NCBI GenBank assembly: GCA_011799875.1
Contig: CM022298.1
Location: forward strand, 266,540,590 to 266,604,589
From: Thinopyrum elongatum
Taxonomy: Eukaryota > Streptophyta > Magnoliopsida > Poales > Poaceae
Reading direction: 5' to 3'
Length of the DNA: 64,000 bases
Part shown: positions 48,855 through 61,164 of the stretch, piece after piece
Position numbering within the stretch: the first letter of the stretch is position 1
How the letters are laid out: each line of letters starts with the position of its first letter
Program-made: the position numbers and the translations under genes
Notes under the pieces: model-generated
The model's input: the letters and a program-made list of their open reading frames with translations, nothing else
Database searches by the model: none
What the model was told of the DNA's origin: nothing

Positions 48855-51800
48855 TCATGATGTCGATGGAGGAGCGCCAGCATTGTTGGGGTCGTCTGTT
48901 GAGGTAGGGCCTGCCGCAGTGTCGTTCAAGTCTTCAGCTTCATCCGTCTCGCGCGATGAAGAATATGAACTGGCAACAAGCTGAGGAACTTTGACTTTCT
49001 TGAATTTCTTCGAAGGTGGCTGGGACCAGTCAAAGTCCTGTTGGAAGCCCATCTCCTTGAGTTCTTCAGCACTATGAAGATTAGACAGAATCGCCCAAGT
49101 GCGGTCAAAGACTTCATGCAAGTAGTAGTGATTCTTCTTCACAGTATTTTGAGTGACTGTCATGTTCTGAAGAATTGCACCAAACTGACGCTTGACCCAC
49201 TTGTGATTTCGATCAACTTTCTGATGAAGACTAAGGAGAAGTTCACGATTAGTCATCACATGCGGAGCCGTGGCTTGAGGATGATGTTCTGAAGCTTTGG
49301 CGGCAGAATCTTGAGTTGCAGAGTCATCATTGGTGGAATAGGAAGTAGCTTTGCGAAACTGTCCATCCAATGGACGAGTACCTTCATCAAAAACAGCAGC
49401 CTTGCCCTTCTCGTCAGCTGAGGAAATAGTCCGTTTGAGGACTTCGTTAGGGGGCAAATAGCTGAGATGATTTTGAAAGTCAGCCATGTAATGAATTGAA
49501 GACCTTGATCTGATGAATCTCATGATCCAGGGAGCATAAGGCTTCAACTCAAAAGGTGACAGAGCATCATTGGCCAAAGTCCTCATGAAGAAATCGTGGT
49601 AGTTGATAGGAATACCGTGAATGATATTGAACAACAGATTCTTCATAATGCCAACAACTTCTTCATCATCAGAGTTGTGGCCCTTGATTGGACTGAGGGT
49701 TTTGGTCAATATGCGATAGACTGTCCTTGCCACATAGAGCAATTCCTTGACGAGGAATTTGGTCCTTGGAGCTTGGCCTGGCTTCAAAGGCTTCATCAGC
49801 ACTTGCATCAGATGATCAGACAATTCAGGTTCAACATAGAGAAGCCTTGCACCTTCAGTGGGAGGACAGACTGGAACGGCATGAAGCAATTCAGAGGCCG
49901 GTGCTTTGAAATGAGTATTATCGGTCATCCAGTCCAATACCCATGAATTGACATCATCAACATTTCCAGTAATGTGCAGCGTGGCGAAGAATTGAAGAAT
50001 GAGTTCTTCATTCCAATCGCAGATGTCGGTGCAGAAATTGAGTAACCCAGCGTCATGAAGAACACTGAGGACTGGTGTGAAGCAGGGCAGCGATTCCATA
50101 TCTACATGAGGAATTTGCTCATGATCAAAGATCTTATCCTTATCAACCAACAATGAGGAGTAGAAGTTCATCTGGCTTGCAGTCCAGAAGCGCTTGCGAC
50201 GAAGACGAGCAGAGTCATAGGGATTGTAGTCAGTGAAGAATATGTGCTCATTGAAGAAATCCTCAGCATTAAACTTCTGCTTCTTGGAGTGAGGGTTCTG
50301 TGGCTTGGGCTGAAGATTAACAGTTGAAGAATTTACAGCCTCTTGAGGTATAGCCACTGAAGCCACAGGCTGAGGAATTTCAGCAGCAGCCTTGGCCTCC
50401 ATTTCTTCAGACATATGTACATCAGCGCTAGTGACTGGAACTTCTTCAGGAATAGAATGAAGTGAAGCTTGACGTTCATCAGAGCCCGTATGAATTTCTT
50501 CAGTTTGCACAGGGGTCTGAGGAACATGATGTAGAGGGGTTGTCAGAGGTGAATTGGGGTGATGACTTTCCCAAAAGTCATCATTCAGAATAGGTGTTGT
50601 AGAACCAATATCCACATCCTCTTCTTATTCAGTTCCTTCGATGCCTGCATCTTCAGTTGTGAACTGAGGCATGGGCGATGATACCAGTGGGGTTGAAGGG
50701 AAAGTATCCACTTCAATTTCTTCATCCATCTGCTCTGTCGAAGCAGCAGAAGGAACTTCTTCATCAGATTTACTTGGAATTTCATATTCCTCACCAAAGG
50801 GAATGATCTCCTTTGATGGCATGCTTGATATTGGAATAGCATCAATTGGGTTTTCAGATGAACTCGTCAAAGTCTTCAATTTCTTGGGGGCTGAAGACTC
50901 TGAAGATGCAGATGCTTTCCTTTTCTTCACAGCTGCTCGCTCCGCAGCCTTGGTTTTCTTCGCTTCTGATGCAGAAGGAAGGTTGATGCTTGTCATCGGT
51001 GCAGGAGGAGCAGAGGAAATTGGTTGAATTTCTTCAGGCACAACTGATGCAGTTGCCCTGGCTTGTTCAGATTCCTCAGGCACAGTAGCAGATGCTTCAA
51101 CTGGCCTGGATTGCTCTTCAGGCGCAATGTTGGAGGTTGCCCTGGCATTTTCTTCAGAGACTGGAATTTCTTCATCAGCTCTGGCGCTTTCATTTTCTTC
51201 AGCAGACTGAACAGATGTTCCAGTCTGAGGAAATTTGGGTTCCGATGAAGCTGCAACACTTGGAGTAAATCCTTTTGCCATTCTGACGAATCTGACTTTG
51301 GCACCTAGCCAATCTGCATGGAATGCATGAAATTCATCACTGAGTGCTTTGATCTCAGCCTGCATAGTCACAAGTTCTTCAGGAGACATTTTCACAACAT
51401 TGTTCTTCAGAAAATGCTCCTTCTTGTACTGAGCCTTCTTCACCTGCCTGGCCTTTTCAAATTTCCATTTCTCTTCATTTATGAAGGCCGTCAACATGTG
51501 ACTTTGACCAAGAGTGAGGTTTAATTCAGGCAAAGGTGTATTTGGATCCTTGTGCCAGAGATTGATGAAATCAAGGATCTTCCTTGGATCCAGCATGAGG
51601 GGCACAGCACTGCCTTTGCCTCTAGCGGCCCTTTGTTGTCGATCTCTGATGATCTCAGCTAATTCTTCATCATCAGCTTCGTCTTCGCTTGACGGAACCT
51701 GAAAGGTGACTTGCTTCTTGTGAGGACTTGGCCTTGTGCCTCGTCCAGCAGTGGCCTTTTTCTTCAGCAAGGTCGGAGTTGTTGAAGACTGAGGTGGAGC

Positions 51801-52466
51801 TGAAGAACTTGCAGAGACTCTTGAAGCAATTGAGATTCCAGTAGTCCTTTGGCATGTGGCAAGATGCACAGGTGCGGAGGACTTTGCAGGAGCAGCTGAG
51901 GATTTTGCAACCGAGGGAGTTGGAGCTGCTTTTGAGGATTTTGCTTGAGGAACATGTCGTGAGGGCTTTGAAGAGCTTGGCCATGAGGGCATTGCAGCTG
52001 AGGAACTTGTCTTGACAGCTGATTTCTTCAGCATAGCCTTCTTAGGCTTGATAGCAGAGGCCTCAGCGGCGGCAGCAACAGAATCTTCATTGAATTTCTT
52101 CACTGCCTCTTTAGCCACTTTGGCCATCTTGGCTTGACGCTTAGCCCACTCCTGAGGAAATTCCTCACCTCTTCTGATGCCAGTGGGATCAGCTTCTTGG
52201 CCAGGAGCCAATGGAGGTCTTGGACATGGAGGGTTAACAGCAAATTTCTTCATGTACTTGGGAGTGACATAGCGATATTCCCTCCATTCTCTTGCCCATC
52301 TCCTCTCAATCTTCTGAATGCGCACTTTGCGCTGATTTTTGTTCTCCTTGCCATGAGTTGCTTCATCAGGAGTACAATATTCATCATAGATGTCATCAGG
52401 GATCTCAAAAGAAGTATTTGTTTCTGGCCTCTTTCCTCCCTTCTGAGGTCTTTTACCATCAGCCAT
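48855..52466 (-). pseudogene. Element E extra ORF downstream of pol (~1,203 aa)
   Basis: Opens at 52466 (MADGKRPQKGGKRPE) and would read 1,203 codons to TGA at 48855, broken only by a TAA at 50625-50627 (one step from CAA). The first half is Lys/Ala/Ser/Pro-rich with a basic start (RRWAREWREYRYVTPKYMKKF) and a Glu-rich later part. The second half has a folded-looking region (FWTASQMNFYSSLLVDKDKIF, ICDWNEELILQFFATLHITG, VKELLYVARTVYRIL) like proteins labelled 'putative plant transposon protein', then a coiled-coil-like stretch (LHQKVDRNHKWVKRQF). Such ORFs of SIRE elements are often called env-like. I see no signal peptide, no membrane segment and no glycoprotein-type Cys pattern, so envelope function is not supported. 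Role unknown. Confidence 0.8.
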
Positions 52467-52492
52467 TTTCTTCACTTGAGGGTTTTGAACAA

Positions 52493-55039
52493 TTAAATTT
52501 TCTGATGAGGTATGCAATTTTTCTTCTTTTGATCGAAGTCTATTCCATTTTCATCAGTGCATAGATGGCCATTTGTGGGCATAGGGATTTTGACGCCTCT
52601 GCATTCTTGCATACCGAATTTCCTCAGAACGTCCTTGAGGTATTTCTCTTGAGAAATGAAGATGCCATTGCGTTGTTGACGAATTTGAAGGCCTAAGAAG
52701 AATTTCAATTCTCCCATCATGGACATTTGATAATCCTCACTCATCATGTAAGCAAATTCGTCACTGTAATGTTGGTTAGTACAGCCAAAGATAATATCAT
52801 CAACATATATTTGGCACACGAATAATTCATCATCATAGGTTTTGGTGAAAAGAGTTGGGTCGAGTGAACCGGGTTTGAAGCCTTTCTTCATGAGGAATTC
52901 CTTCAAAGTATCATACCACGCCCGAGGGGCCTGCTTGAGGCCATAGAGGGCCTTATTGAGTCTGAAGACTTTGTCAGGATGCTTAGGATCTTCAAAACCT
53001 GGGGGTTGAGCAACATATACTTCTTCCTCAAGCTTACCATTGAGGAATGCACTTTTCACATCCATTTGATATAAGATGATATTATGAAGGTTAGCATAAG
53101 CAAGCAATATGCGAATAGCCTCAAGTCTAGCAACAGGTGCAAAAGTTTCATCGAAATCAATTCCTTCAACCTGTGTGTAGCCTTAAGCCACAAGACGAGC
53201 CTTGTTCCTCACCACTAGGCCATTTTCATCTTGCTTGTTGCGGTAGATCCATTTGGTACCGATGATATTGTGCTTGCATGGGTCCGGTCGCTTGACAAGC
53301 TCCCATACCTTGTTCAGCTTGAATTGATGTAATTCCTCTTGCATTGCTTGAATCCATTCAGGCTCCATAAATGCCTCATCAACTTTGGTGGGCTCTGTGA
53401 TGGACACGAAAGCAAAATGCCCACAAAAGTTAGATAAATGTGAAGCTTTTGAGCGAGTCAGAGGACCTGGTGCGTTGATGTCGTTGATGATTCTCTCAAT
53501 CTGTACTTCATTTGCAACGCGGGGATGAGCAGGTTGACGACTTTGATTTGGCTCAGCATTTTCTTCAGAGCCATTTTCTTCAGATGCGCCAGCATGCTGT
53601 TCTTCATGTTCTGGAATGATTTCTTCAGCAGATTCTTCAGTAGGAATGACATCCTCAGTAGCTTTGAACTTGATGGTTTCCTCAGGCGTCTTTTCATCTA
53701 GCACAGGAGGTAGGTGCTCTCTTTGCGAGCCGTTAGTTTCATCGAACCGCACATCTACAGTTTCAACAACCTTGTTGTGATAGGTGTTGAAGACCCTGTA
53801 GGTGTGTGAATCCTTTCCGTAACCAAGCATAAAACCTTCATGTGCTTTCGGTGCAAATTTAGAATTGTGATGAGGATCTCTAATCCAACATTTAGCACCG
53901 AAGACTTTGAAATAACTCACATTGGGTTTCTTGTCAGTGAGGAGTTCATATGAGGTCTTCTTGAAGAATTTGTGAAGATATACCCTGTTGATGATGTGGC
54001 ATGCAGTATCAATTGCCTCAGGCCAGAAGTGACGAGGTGTCTTGTATTCATCAAGCATGGTGCGAGCCATCTCAACAAGAGTCCTGTTCTTGCGCTCCAC
54101 AACGCCATTCTGCTGAGGAGTGTATGGGGCAGATAGCTCATGAGTAATACCAAGTTCATCGAGATAGTCATCAAGACCAGTATTCTTGAACTCAGTCCCA
54201 TTGTCACTACGTATATGCTTGATCTTCACGCCGAAATTCATCGAAGCCCTTGAGGAGAATCGTCTGAAGACTTCTTGCACTTTAGTTTTGTAAGTAATGA
54301 CATGCACCCATGTGTAACGAGAATAATCATCAACAATGACAAAGCCATATAGAGATGCTGCATTTGTTAGTGTGGCATAATGAGTAGGGCCAAAAAGATC
54401 CATATGAAGCAATTCAAAAGGACGAGAAGTAGTCATGATAGTCTTCGAGGGGTGCTTGGCTCTGGTCATCTTCCCAGCCTCACAAGCCCCACAAAGATGA
54501 TCTTTGAGGAATTTGACACCCTCGATGCCAATGACGTGCTTTTTCTTCATGAGCGTGTGTAAGTTCCTCAAGCCAGCATGACCCAGTCGTCGATGCCATA
54601 GCCAGCCTTCTGAAGCTTTAGCAAGTAGACAAGTGGCAGGCTGTGGTCCTGCAGAGAAATCAACAATATACAAGTCTCCTCTCCTAAAGCCTTCGAAGAC
54701 TTTGGAATTGTCAGATTCCATGAGCACTAAGCAACGATATTTGCCAAAGACAACAACCATATCAAGATCACAAAGCATTGAGACAGACATGAGGTTGAAT
54801 CCGAGGGACTCGACAAGCATGACTTTATCCATGTGTCGATCCTTTGAGATTGCAACCCTACCTAGACCCAATACCTTGCTTTTGCCTTTGTCAGCGTAGG
54901 TGATATGCTTCAAGTGTGATGGAGATAAAGGAGTGTTCATCAGTAAGCTCTTGTCACCGGTCATGTGATTTGTACATCCACTATCGAGGACCCACTCAGT
55001 AGCTTTGGGTAAATCATCCTGCAGATGAATTAGTGCATC
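52493..55039 (-). pseudogene. Element E protease-integrase-RT (RNase H missing)
   Basis: Protease motif WVLDSGCTNHMTG (Asp codon 54983-54985). The pre-integrase zinc region has WHRRLGH...CGACEAGK. The integrase core has MDLFGP, SDNGTEF and GVVERKNRT (D, D, E all present). RT starts with WIQAMQEELHQFKLNKVWELV. A TAA at 53183-53185 interrupts just after ARLVA (one step from CAA), and RT continues in frame with [24 protein letters not shown] and the catalytic YVDD. After NGIDFDQK (near 52530) normal RT/RNase H sequence stops abruptly and the next recognisable sequence is the leader of the extra ORF. The RNase H domain is therefore deleted. Confidence 0.9.
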
Positions 55040-55257
55040 TTACGAACTCATATACTTCATAGTGAAGAATATGACATCAAATTCATCAGACATATTTCAT
55101 CACTTAAAGCAACATATGTATATATAGCAATGTGAGGACGTGAGAAATGAATAAATCATTTCTTCATGATTAGCTTGCGTCCTTTCAAGCATTTCAGGTC
55201 TCCAGCAAATTCTTCAGACGATTTAGTTCGTCTGGAGACCTGACCCTGCATAAGAGA

Positions 55258-57787
55258 TTAGTTCTTTTTCTTCACCACCCACATCTGGAGGGGTGGCAAA
55301 GAGTTCATCATTTTGCGAGCTCCATAAGAGAAAGGTGGCATAGACGCCAGACCACTTCATTTCACATAAGAGGGGTTAGGGTAAGCATATGAATAAGCAG
55401 AGAAATTCTTCGAGGACTTATGAACATAATGATTTGAAGAATAATGCACATATTCATAGCCCTTAGGCTTTCCCTGCGAAACAGAAGTGTTAGCACGATG
55501 ATGTTCATGTGAGGACTTGGATCCATGTGAGGAATTTGATCCATAAGAGGACTTGGATCCATATGAAGACTTTGGTTCATATGAAGAATTTGATCTGGGG
55601 TTCTTATTCTTCACAGGTGGTGTCATGAGGACATTCACCTGAAGACTTTCAAGGCACCTTTTGGGAACCCAAATTTTCTTCATAGGGGGACCATTCTTGC
55701 AGTTAGATCCAACATATCTAGCAAATACCTCACCATTCTGATTTTTAAACAGTTTATAGTTGGAGTCAAATGACTCATCAGAGGAATATGAGGATTCACA
55801 AATAAAGCCAGATAAAGTGGATGGATCTACGGGAGGTCCCTTCGCAGCAACCCATGAGGTTTTGGGATACTGCTCCGGTTTCCAGTAGGTTCCATCAGCA
55901 TTGAGTTTCCTCTCAAAGGCAATACCCTCTTTCCTAGGGTTTCTATTCAAGATCTGCTTTTTGAGCACATCACAAAGAGTCTGATGCCCTTTGAGGCTTT
56001 TGTATATGCCTGCCACATACAATTCCTTCAACCCTGCATTTTCGTTAGTGATACTAGTGGTATCCTCAGATGAGGAATTTGTGACCACATAGATAGTTGA
56101 AGAATTTGCAGCAATAGAAGCATTTGAACATTCAGGTGAAGAATTAGCAGTTTCACGTTCAATGCATTTCAAGCATGGTGGAATAAATTCTTCCTGAGCG
56201 GAACTGATCTGTTGAGCAAGCAAAGAATCATTTTCCTTCTGAAGATCTTCATGACTCACCCTTAGCTTCTCAAGATCTTGCTTTCTTTGAAGAAATTAAT
56301 AAGAAAGCTTCTCATGATCGGCTAGGAGAGTTTCATGACGACCTTGAAGATTGTCAAACTTAGACTGTAGTTGCTGAAGATTATCAGTCAGTGTTTGAGT
56401 TCGATCCATTTCCTCACCTAACAGATCATCGCTTTTGTCTAGCATATTTTGAACCTTTTCCAAAGCCTTTTGTTGTTTAACAGCAATATTAGCAAGTTTG
56501 GAATAGCTGGGTTTGAGGTTTTCATCAGATTCATCCTCACTTGATTCAGAGGAGGGATATTTGAATACCTTGGCACCTTTTGCCATGAAGCAATAGGTGG
56601 GAGCATAGTCATCGTTGCCGTCATCAGCAGTGTTGGGGAAGCCATTTTCCTCAGTGTTGAAGATGGACTTGCTAATATAAGCAGTAGAGAGGGCTAGGCT
56701 TGCCACACCAGAGTCTGACTCCTCAGATGCCTCCTCTTCCTCATGTTCCTCAGATTCAGCTTCAGAGTCCATTTCCTTGCCAATGAATGCCCGAGCTTTC
56801 TTGGAGCTGCTCTTCTTGTGAGATGAAGACTTTGAAGATCTTGACGATGAGGACTTTGAAGATTTCTTCTTCTTTGATTCCTTCTCCCACTGAGGACAAT
56901 CAGTAATGTAGTGACCAGGTTTCTTGCATTTATGGCAAGTTCTCTTCCTGTAATCACGGGATGAGGAATCTAATTTCATGTCATCACCTCTTGAGGATTT
57001 TCCAAATCGGCCACGTCTAGAACTTCTGGAATTTCCTCACGAGCATTGCTAGCTCCTGACTCAGTTCTTCAGGATCACCAAGGCTGCTACCAGAATCTTC
57101 ATCTTCAGATTCAGAGGCTGCCTTGGCTTTCAGTGCACGAGATCTACCATAGCTCGGTCCGTAGAGATCTCTCTTCTCAGCTAGTTGGAATTCATGAGTA
57201 TTTAGCTTCTCGAGGATATCAGTAGGATCAAGTGACTTGTAGTCTCCATGTTCTTGAATCATCAGTGCCAGTGTATCGAATGAAGAATCGAGTGACCTCA
57301 GCAATTTCTTCACCACCTCATGGTCGGTGATGTCAGTGGCACCCAGTGCTTGAAGCGCGTTTGAAATGTCAGTGAGGCGATCAAAGGTTTGCTGAACATT
57401 TTCGTTGTCGAGTCTTTTGAAGCGGTTGAAGAGATTGCGAAGAGCGTCAACTCGAGAGTCACGTTGAGTTGAGAATCCTTCGTTGACCTTGGACAGCCTA
57501 TCCCAGATAAGCTTAGCTGTCTCCAAAGCACTCACTCTGCCATACTGCCCTTTGCTCAGATGGCCACATATGATATTCTTCGCTTGAGAGTCGAGTTGCT
57601 TGAATCTCTTCACATCAGCAGCGTTTACGGAAGGAGTGACAGAGGGAACACCCTTTTCCACAACATACCAGAGATCGTTGTCAATTACCTCAAGATGCAT
57701 GCGCATCTTGTTCTTCTAGTAGGGGTAGTCCGTCCCATCGAAGGTAGGACACCCAGCTGATACCTTGATCATGCCTGCAGTCGACAT
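55258..57787 (-). pseudogene. Element E gag
   Basis: Likely ATG at 57787 (MSTAGMIKVSAGCPTFDGTDYPY), followed by a TAG at 57716-57718 where the family has Trp. The UBN2/gag-type core follows (MRMHLEVIDNDLWYVVEKG, QFDRLTDISNALQALG-like), then a frameshift near 57018. The CX2CX4HX4C zinc knuckle CHKCKKPGHYITDC is near 56920, then Ser/Lys-rich and coiled-coil regions. A TAA at 56296-56298 and a TGA at 55357-55359 break the rest. The C-terminal part has SSYGSK-type repeats (about 55,500-55,590), and it ends at TAA 55258-55260. The unusually long gag is typical of this branch. Product would be the capsid shell. Confidence 0.85.
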
Positions 57788-57840
57788 AACTAAAACTCCA
57801 GGTGGTTAAACCAAAATCACATAGAACAAGGGAGTACCTC

Positions 57841-57853
57841 GCTCTGATACCAA
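57841..57853 (-). other. Primer-binding site of element E
   Basis: Complement reads TTGGTATCAGAGC, one base from the LTR end at 57855; initiator-Met type. Confidence 0.92.
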
Positions 57854-57854
57854 T

Positions 57855-59354
57855 TGAAAGTGCGTTATATCGACTAGAGGGGGGTGAATAGGCAATTTTT
57901 ACAAATTCGTCACTGAGGAATTTCAAGGTGAGGAAATTCCTAAGCGACGAACTACTTAGCAGCGGAATAAGTGCTCAGATGCAAGCATAACAGAGCAGTA
58001 GCACAGTCATCATGATGAAATGAAAACAAGCACAGAGTACGAGTAGCGTAAACACAGGATAAGCAGGCTGAAGACAAACTGACTGAAGAAATTGAACTGA
58101 GGAAATTGAGAAAGTCTTCAGACAAAGTCTTCAAACAGTAATGATCAAATACATAGCAAGTATGCGAGGAAATGAAAGGGTTGAGGAAATAGAACCAGTA
58201 GCTCGGTGAAGACAATGATTTGGTAGACCAGTTCCAACTGCTGTGATAGTTGTACGTCTGGTTGGAGCGGCTAGGTATTTAAACCTGAGGACACACAGTC
58301 CCGGACACACAGTCCTCACCGTATTCTCCTTGAGCTAAGGTCACACAGACCTCACCCAAACACTCGTGGTAAGTCTTCAGGTGACTTCCAAACCTTCACA
58401 TACTCGGTCACTCGGCAGTCCACAATTTCCTCTTGGATGCTCTAGACCATGATGCCTAACCGTCTGGAGGATGCACAGTACTCAAAGGTAACAAGTGTCG
58501 GTTCCACACAGGAACAATCTCTTCAGTGATGCTCAATCACTTTGGGTTTGTAGGTGTTTGGGTTTTTGGGTTTTTCCTCACTTGATGATTTTCGCTCAAA
58601 GTCCTCGGAGGATGGGATGCTCTAAATGACAAGTGTCAATCTATTTCTTGGAGCAGCCAACCAGCTAGTAGTTGTAGGGGGCGGCTATTTATAGCCTAGG
58701 GAGCAGCCCGACATGATAAGACATAAACGCCCTTCAATGATATGACCGTTAGGTGGGTAGGATATTTGGACAGCTGGCGCGTAGCACAGCAACGGTCGGA
58801 AATTTGAGTATCAAATTCCTCAGGGCTATCATGTTCCTCACTTGTAGGCAATCCGCACTGGCGAATTCCTAACTCCTCAGTCAGAACAAATTCCTCAGAG
58901 AACAGAAGAACTTCGTCTCTGTCACTGAAGAACTTGACTAAACTGTATGAGATTTCCAATGGCTTCACTCGAAAGGATTGGGTAGGTGTAGGATTTTGAG
59001 TTGAGCATCACTTGGAAACTTTTCCTTAGTTTTACCTCGACCCGCTTTAACAGTACGGTGTTTCCTATGACTCAAGAAGAAGAAAATGAAATTACGAAAA
59101 CAAAAGTCTGCACGCTTCATAATCCTCGCATGAATATCAAGTCTTCAGGGTCACACCAATTTCTTCACTTTCAAAGTCTTCAAGAAAACCAAAGTCTTCA
59201 GTTGAAGACATTCATTTTTAGGGGTCGACATTCATCATAAATAACAAACTCCTCATAGCCTTATAGACCTGTGTACACTCACAAACACATTAGTCCCTTA
59301 ACCTATAAGTCTTCAATACACCAAAATCACTAAGGGGCACTAGATGCACTTACA
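57855..59354 (-). repeat. 5' LTR of element E
   Basis: In element sense runs from 59354 (TGTAAGTGCATC) to 57855 (CACTTTCA). A TATAAATA box is the complement of 58686-58693 (CTATTTATAG), about 660 nt in; the 3' LTR keeps a near-identical site (CTATTTATAT, 47690). Confidence 0.92.
58686..58693 (-). promoter_or_regulatory. TATA box in 5' LTR of element E
   Basis: TATAAATA on the minus strand within GGCTATAAATAGCCGCC, a short palindrome. Likely start of the element transcript. Confidence 0.75.
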
Positions 59355-61106
59355 TTCCCGAGGACCAGTAGAGCTCACCCGCCTCCTCTGGCTCGTCCCA
59401 CCGCCGTTTGTCGACCGAACCAGCAGCAAGCGCGGTCGCCCCTTCCGGTTGGCCCTGCTTCCCCCGCCACCTTCTCTTTCTCTCTCGATTCTCTCAACTC
59501 TCTATTCTCTCCCCATGTAGGAGCCATGGAAGCCATGGCCTGCTCAGCCTCTAGGTCCTGACACCGTCGTCTCCTACATCCGCTGCCGCGCCATGTCCCG
59601 CTTCCCTCCCTGCGCCTTCGCCGCCCTGCCAAGTCCCGCGCCATGGATGCCCGTGCCAGCCCGAGCCCCCATGTCACCGCCGTCGTTGACCTGCTCTACC
59701 CGGTGACCTCCGAGCAGCACCACCCATGGGATCTGCTCGAGCTCGCCGCCCCCTGCGCCTCAAGTCCCTCCCGCCGGTGCCCCAAGTCCAGTGCCGCCTT
59801 GCCCTGACTTGCAGCGAGCCCCTGCTCGTGTTGACCACCTGCAGCTCGTCTCGAGGACCAGCGCCAAGTCGTCCGCGTGAGGCCTCCTTTGCGTCGCTGG
59901 CCTCCAGTGTCATCCACCAGGCCAAGGCCTAGCCGCTCATGCTTCCGGCCCGAGAGCCCGATGTGAGCAGCCACCCAAACCCCCCTGTGCACCGTTGGGC
60001 TAGCCAGTTTCGGCCCATGTCATGTTTTTTCTCTGGACGAATTTGTCTATTTTTTTTTCCAGAGATGTCAGTTTTGCAGAAAAAACCCTCCATGTTCATG
60101 CATTAATATCTCACAAACCATGCATCCGAATTAAACAAACCTTAGATGTAAAATGCTTAGAATTTCATCTAGTTTTATAATTTGCAACTTTCATCCATGT
60201 TTAAAATGTTTAAAATGTTGTTTGCATTTAATTTATTAAATAACATGCTAAAATGGTTTATTTCATAACTAAATAACCGTAGCTCCTAATTAAATAAACT
60301 TTATATGTAAATGGGGTAGAAAAATGTGTAGGTTGACATGGTTGCATTACTTTGCATGTTTAACAACTGTAAAATTGTGTTTTAGTCAGAACAGTACCAA
60401 ATTCGAAATATGCACATGGGGATTTTTCGGAATTGTTGTTTGTTGTTTCCGGCCTCATTTAAACTTGCCTAAATAGTTAGATTAATTATGCTTCATCTCT
60501 TGCCATGTTAATAAACATTTCATATTTATGGGTAGCATAAACGAGAGTGAACTCAATATTTTAATGTGGTGTTTCGTCAGTATGCAACTCGTTGCATATT
60601 GAGCTCCACTTAATTTGTAGTATTGTTTGTTGCACTTTGCCATGCCATGACTCATTAAACTGGACATGCATCATACTTAGTTGCGCATCATGCCATGTTT
60701 ATGCTTGTTGGTTTACGATGTTGTTTGCTTCTTTCCGGTTGTGCTTCTTCTCGACAGTTCCGGTTATGTTGCAATTGTGAGGATTCATTCGACTACGTTG
60801 ATTCGTTTACTTCATGGATTCGGTCTTCTTCCTAGCAGGATTTCAGGCAAGAAGACCGTTACCCTGGATACCACTACTATCTTTGCTTGCTAGTTGTCTC
60901 AATGCTATCACTATGTCGCGCTACCTACTACTTGTTTATTAAGCCTCCCAAATTGCCATGATAAGCCTCTAACCTTTCCACCATCCTAGCAAACCGTTGT
61001 TTGGCTATATTACCACTTTGCTCAGCTCGTCTTATAGCATTGCTAGTTGCAGGTGCAGTGCAGGTTTTTCCATGTTGGGACATGGTTATCATGGGATATC
61101 ACAATA
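59355..61106 (+). repeat. 3' LTR of element D, second part (truncated)
   Basis: Starts with the second TTCCC (59355-59359) and matches the 5' LTR from about 39,910 to 41,672 (GGGATATCACAATA). The remaining ~1.3 kb of LTR is absent because a CACTA end begins at 61107. The LTR may continue beyond the window if the CACTA element is an insertion. Confidence 0.88.
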
Positions 61107-61164
61107 CACTACTACAGGATGCTACTAACGCGACACTACGATCAGAGACCCTTTGACAAAACTA

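Larger units (their letters stand above)
46867..59354 (-). mobile_element. Element E: SIRE-type Ty1/copia with extra 3' ORF
   Basis: Minus-strand element, 12.5 kb, bounded by TTCCC (46862-46866 and 59355-59359). LTRs are 1.48 and 1.50 kb, TGTAAGTGCA...CACTTTCA in element sense (one copy ends ...CTTTTA). Integrase before RT makes it Ty1/copia. A very long gag and a large ORF between pol and the 3' LTR fit the SIRE/Maximus branch of wheat and barley elements. It inserted into the 3' LTR of D. The LTRs differ by small indels (for example 12 bp near 58846) and few substitutions, so it is comparatively young. Confidence 0.92.
39184..61106 (+). mobile_element. Element D: non-autonomous large retrotransposon derivative
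   Basis: 5' LTR 39184-43020, interior 43021-46135, 3' LTR from 46136 that is split by element E and stops at 61106 where a CACTA terminus begins. The LTRs start TGTAACGACCC (3' copy TATAACGACCC). The interior has no gag or pol on either strand, only short frames. Long LTRs and a ~3.1-kb non-coding interior fit the LARD class described from barley and relatives. PBS, PPT and the ATCTCGGGGCGAGAT-type motif before the 3' LTR are like element A, which suggests a Tekay-type helper. It inserted into fragment Z. The 3' target duplication cannot be checked because the LTR end is not in the window. Confidence 0.82.

Noticed and set aside
48855..52466. Envelope gene in element E
   Set aside because: No signal peptide, membrane segment or glycoprotein-like Cys pattern; kept as an ORF of unknown function.
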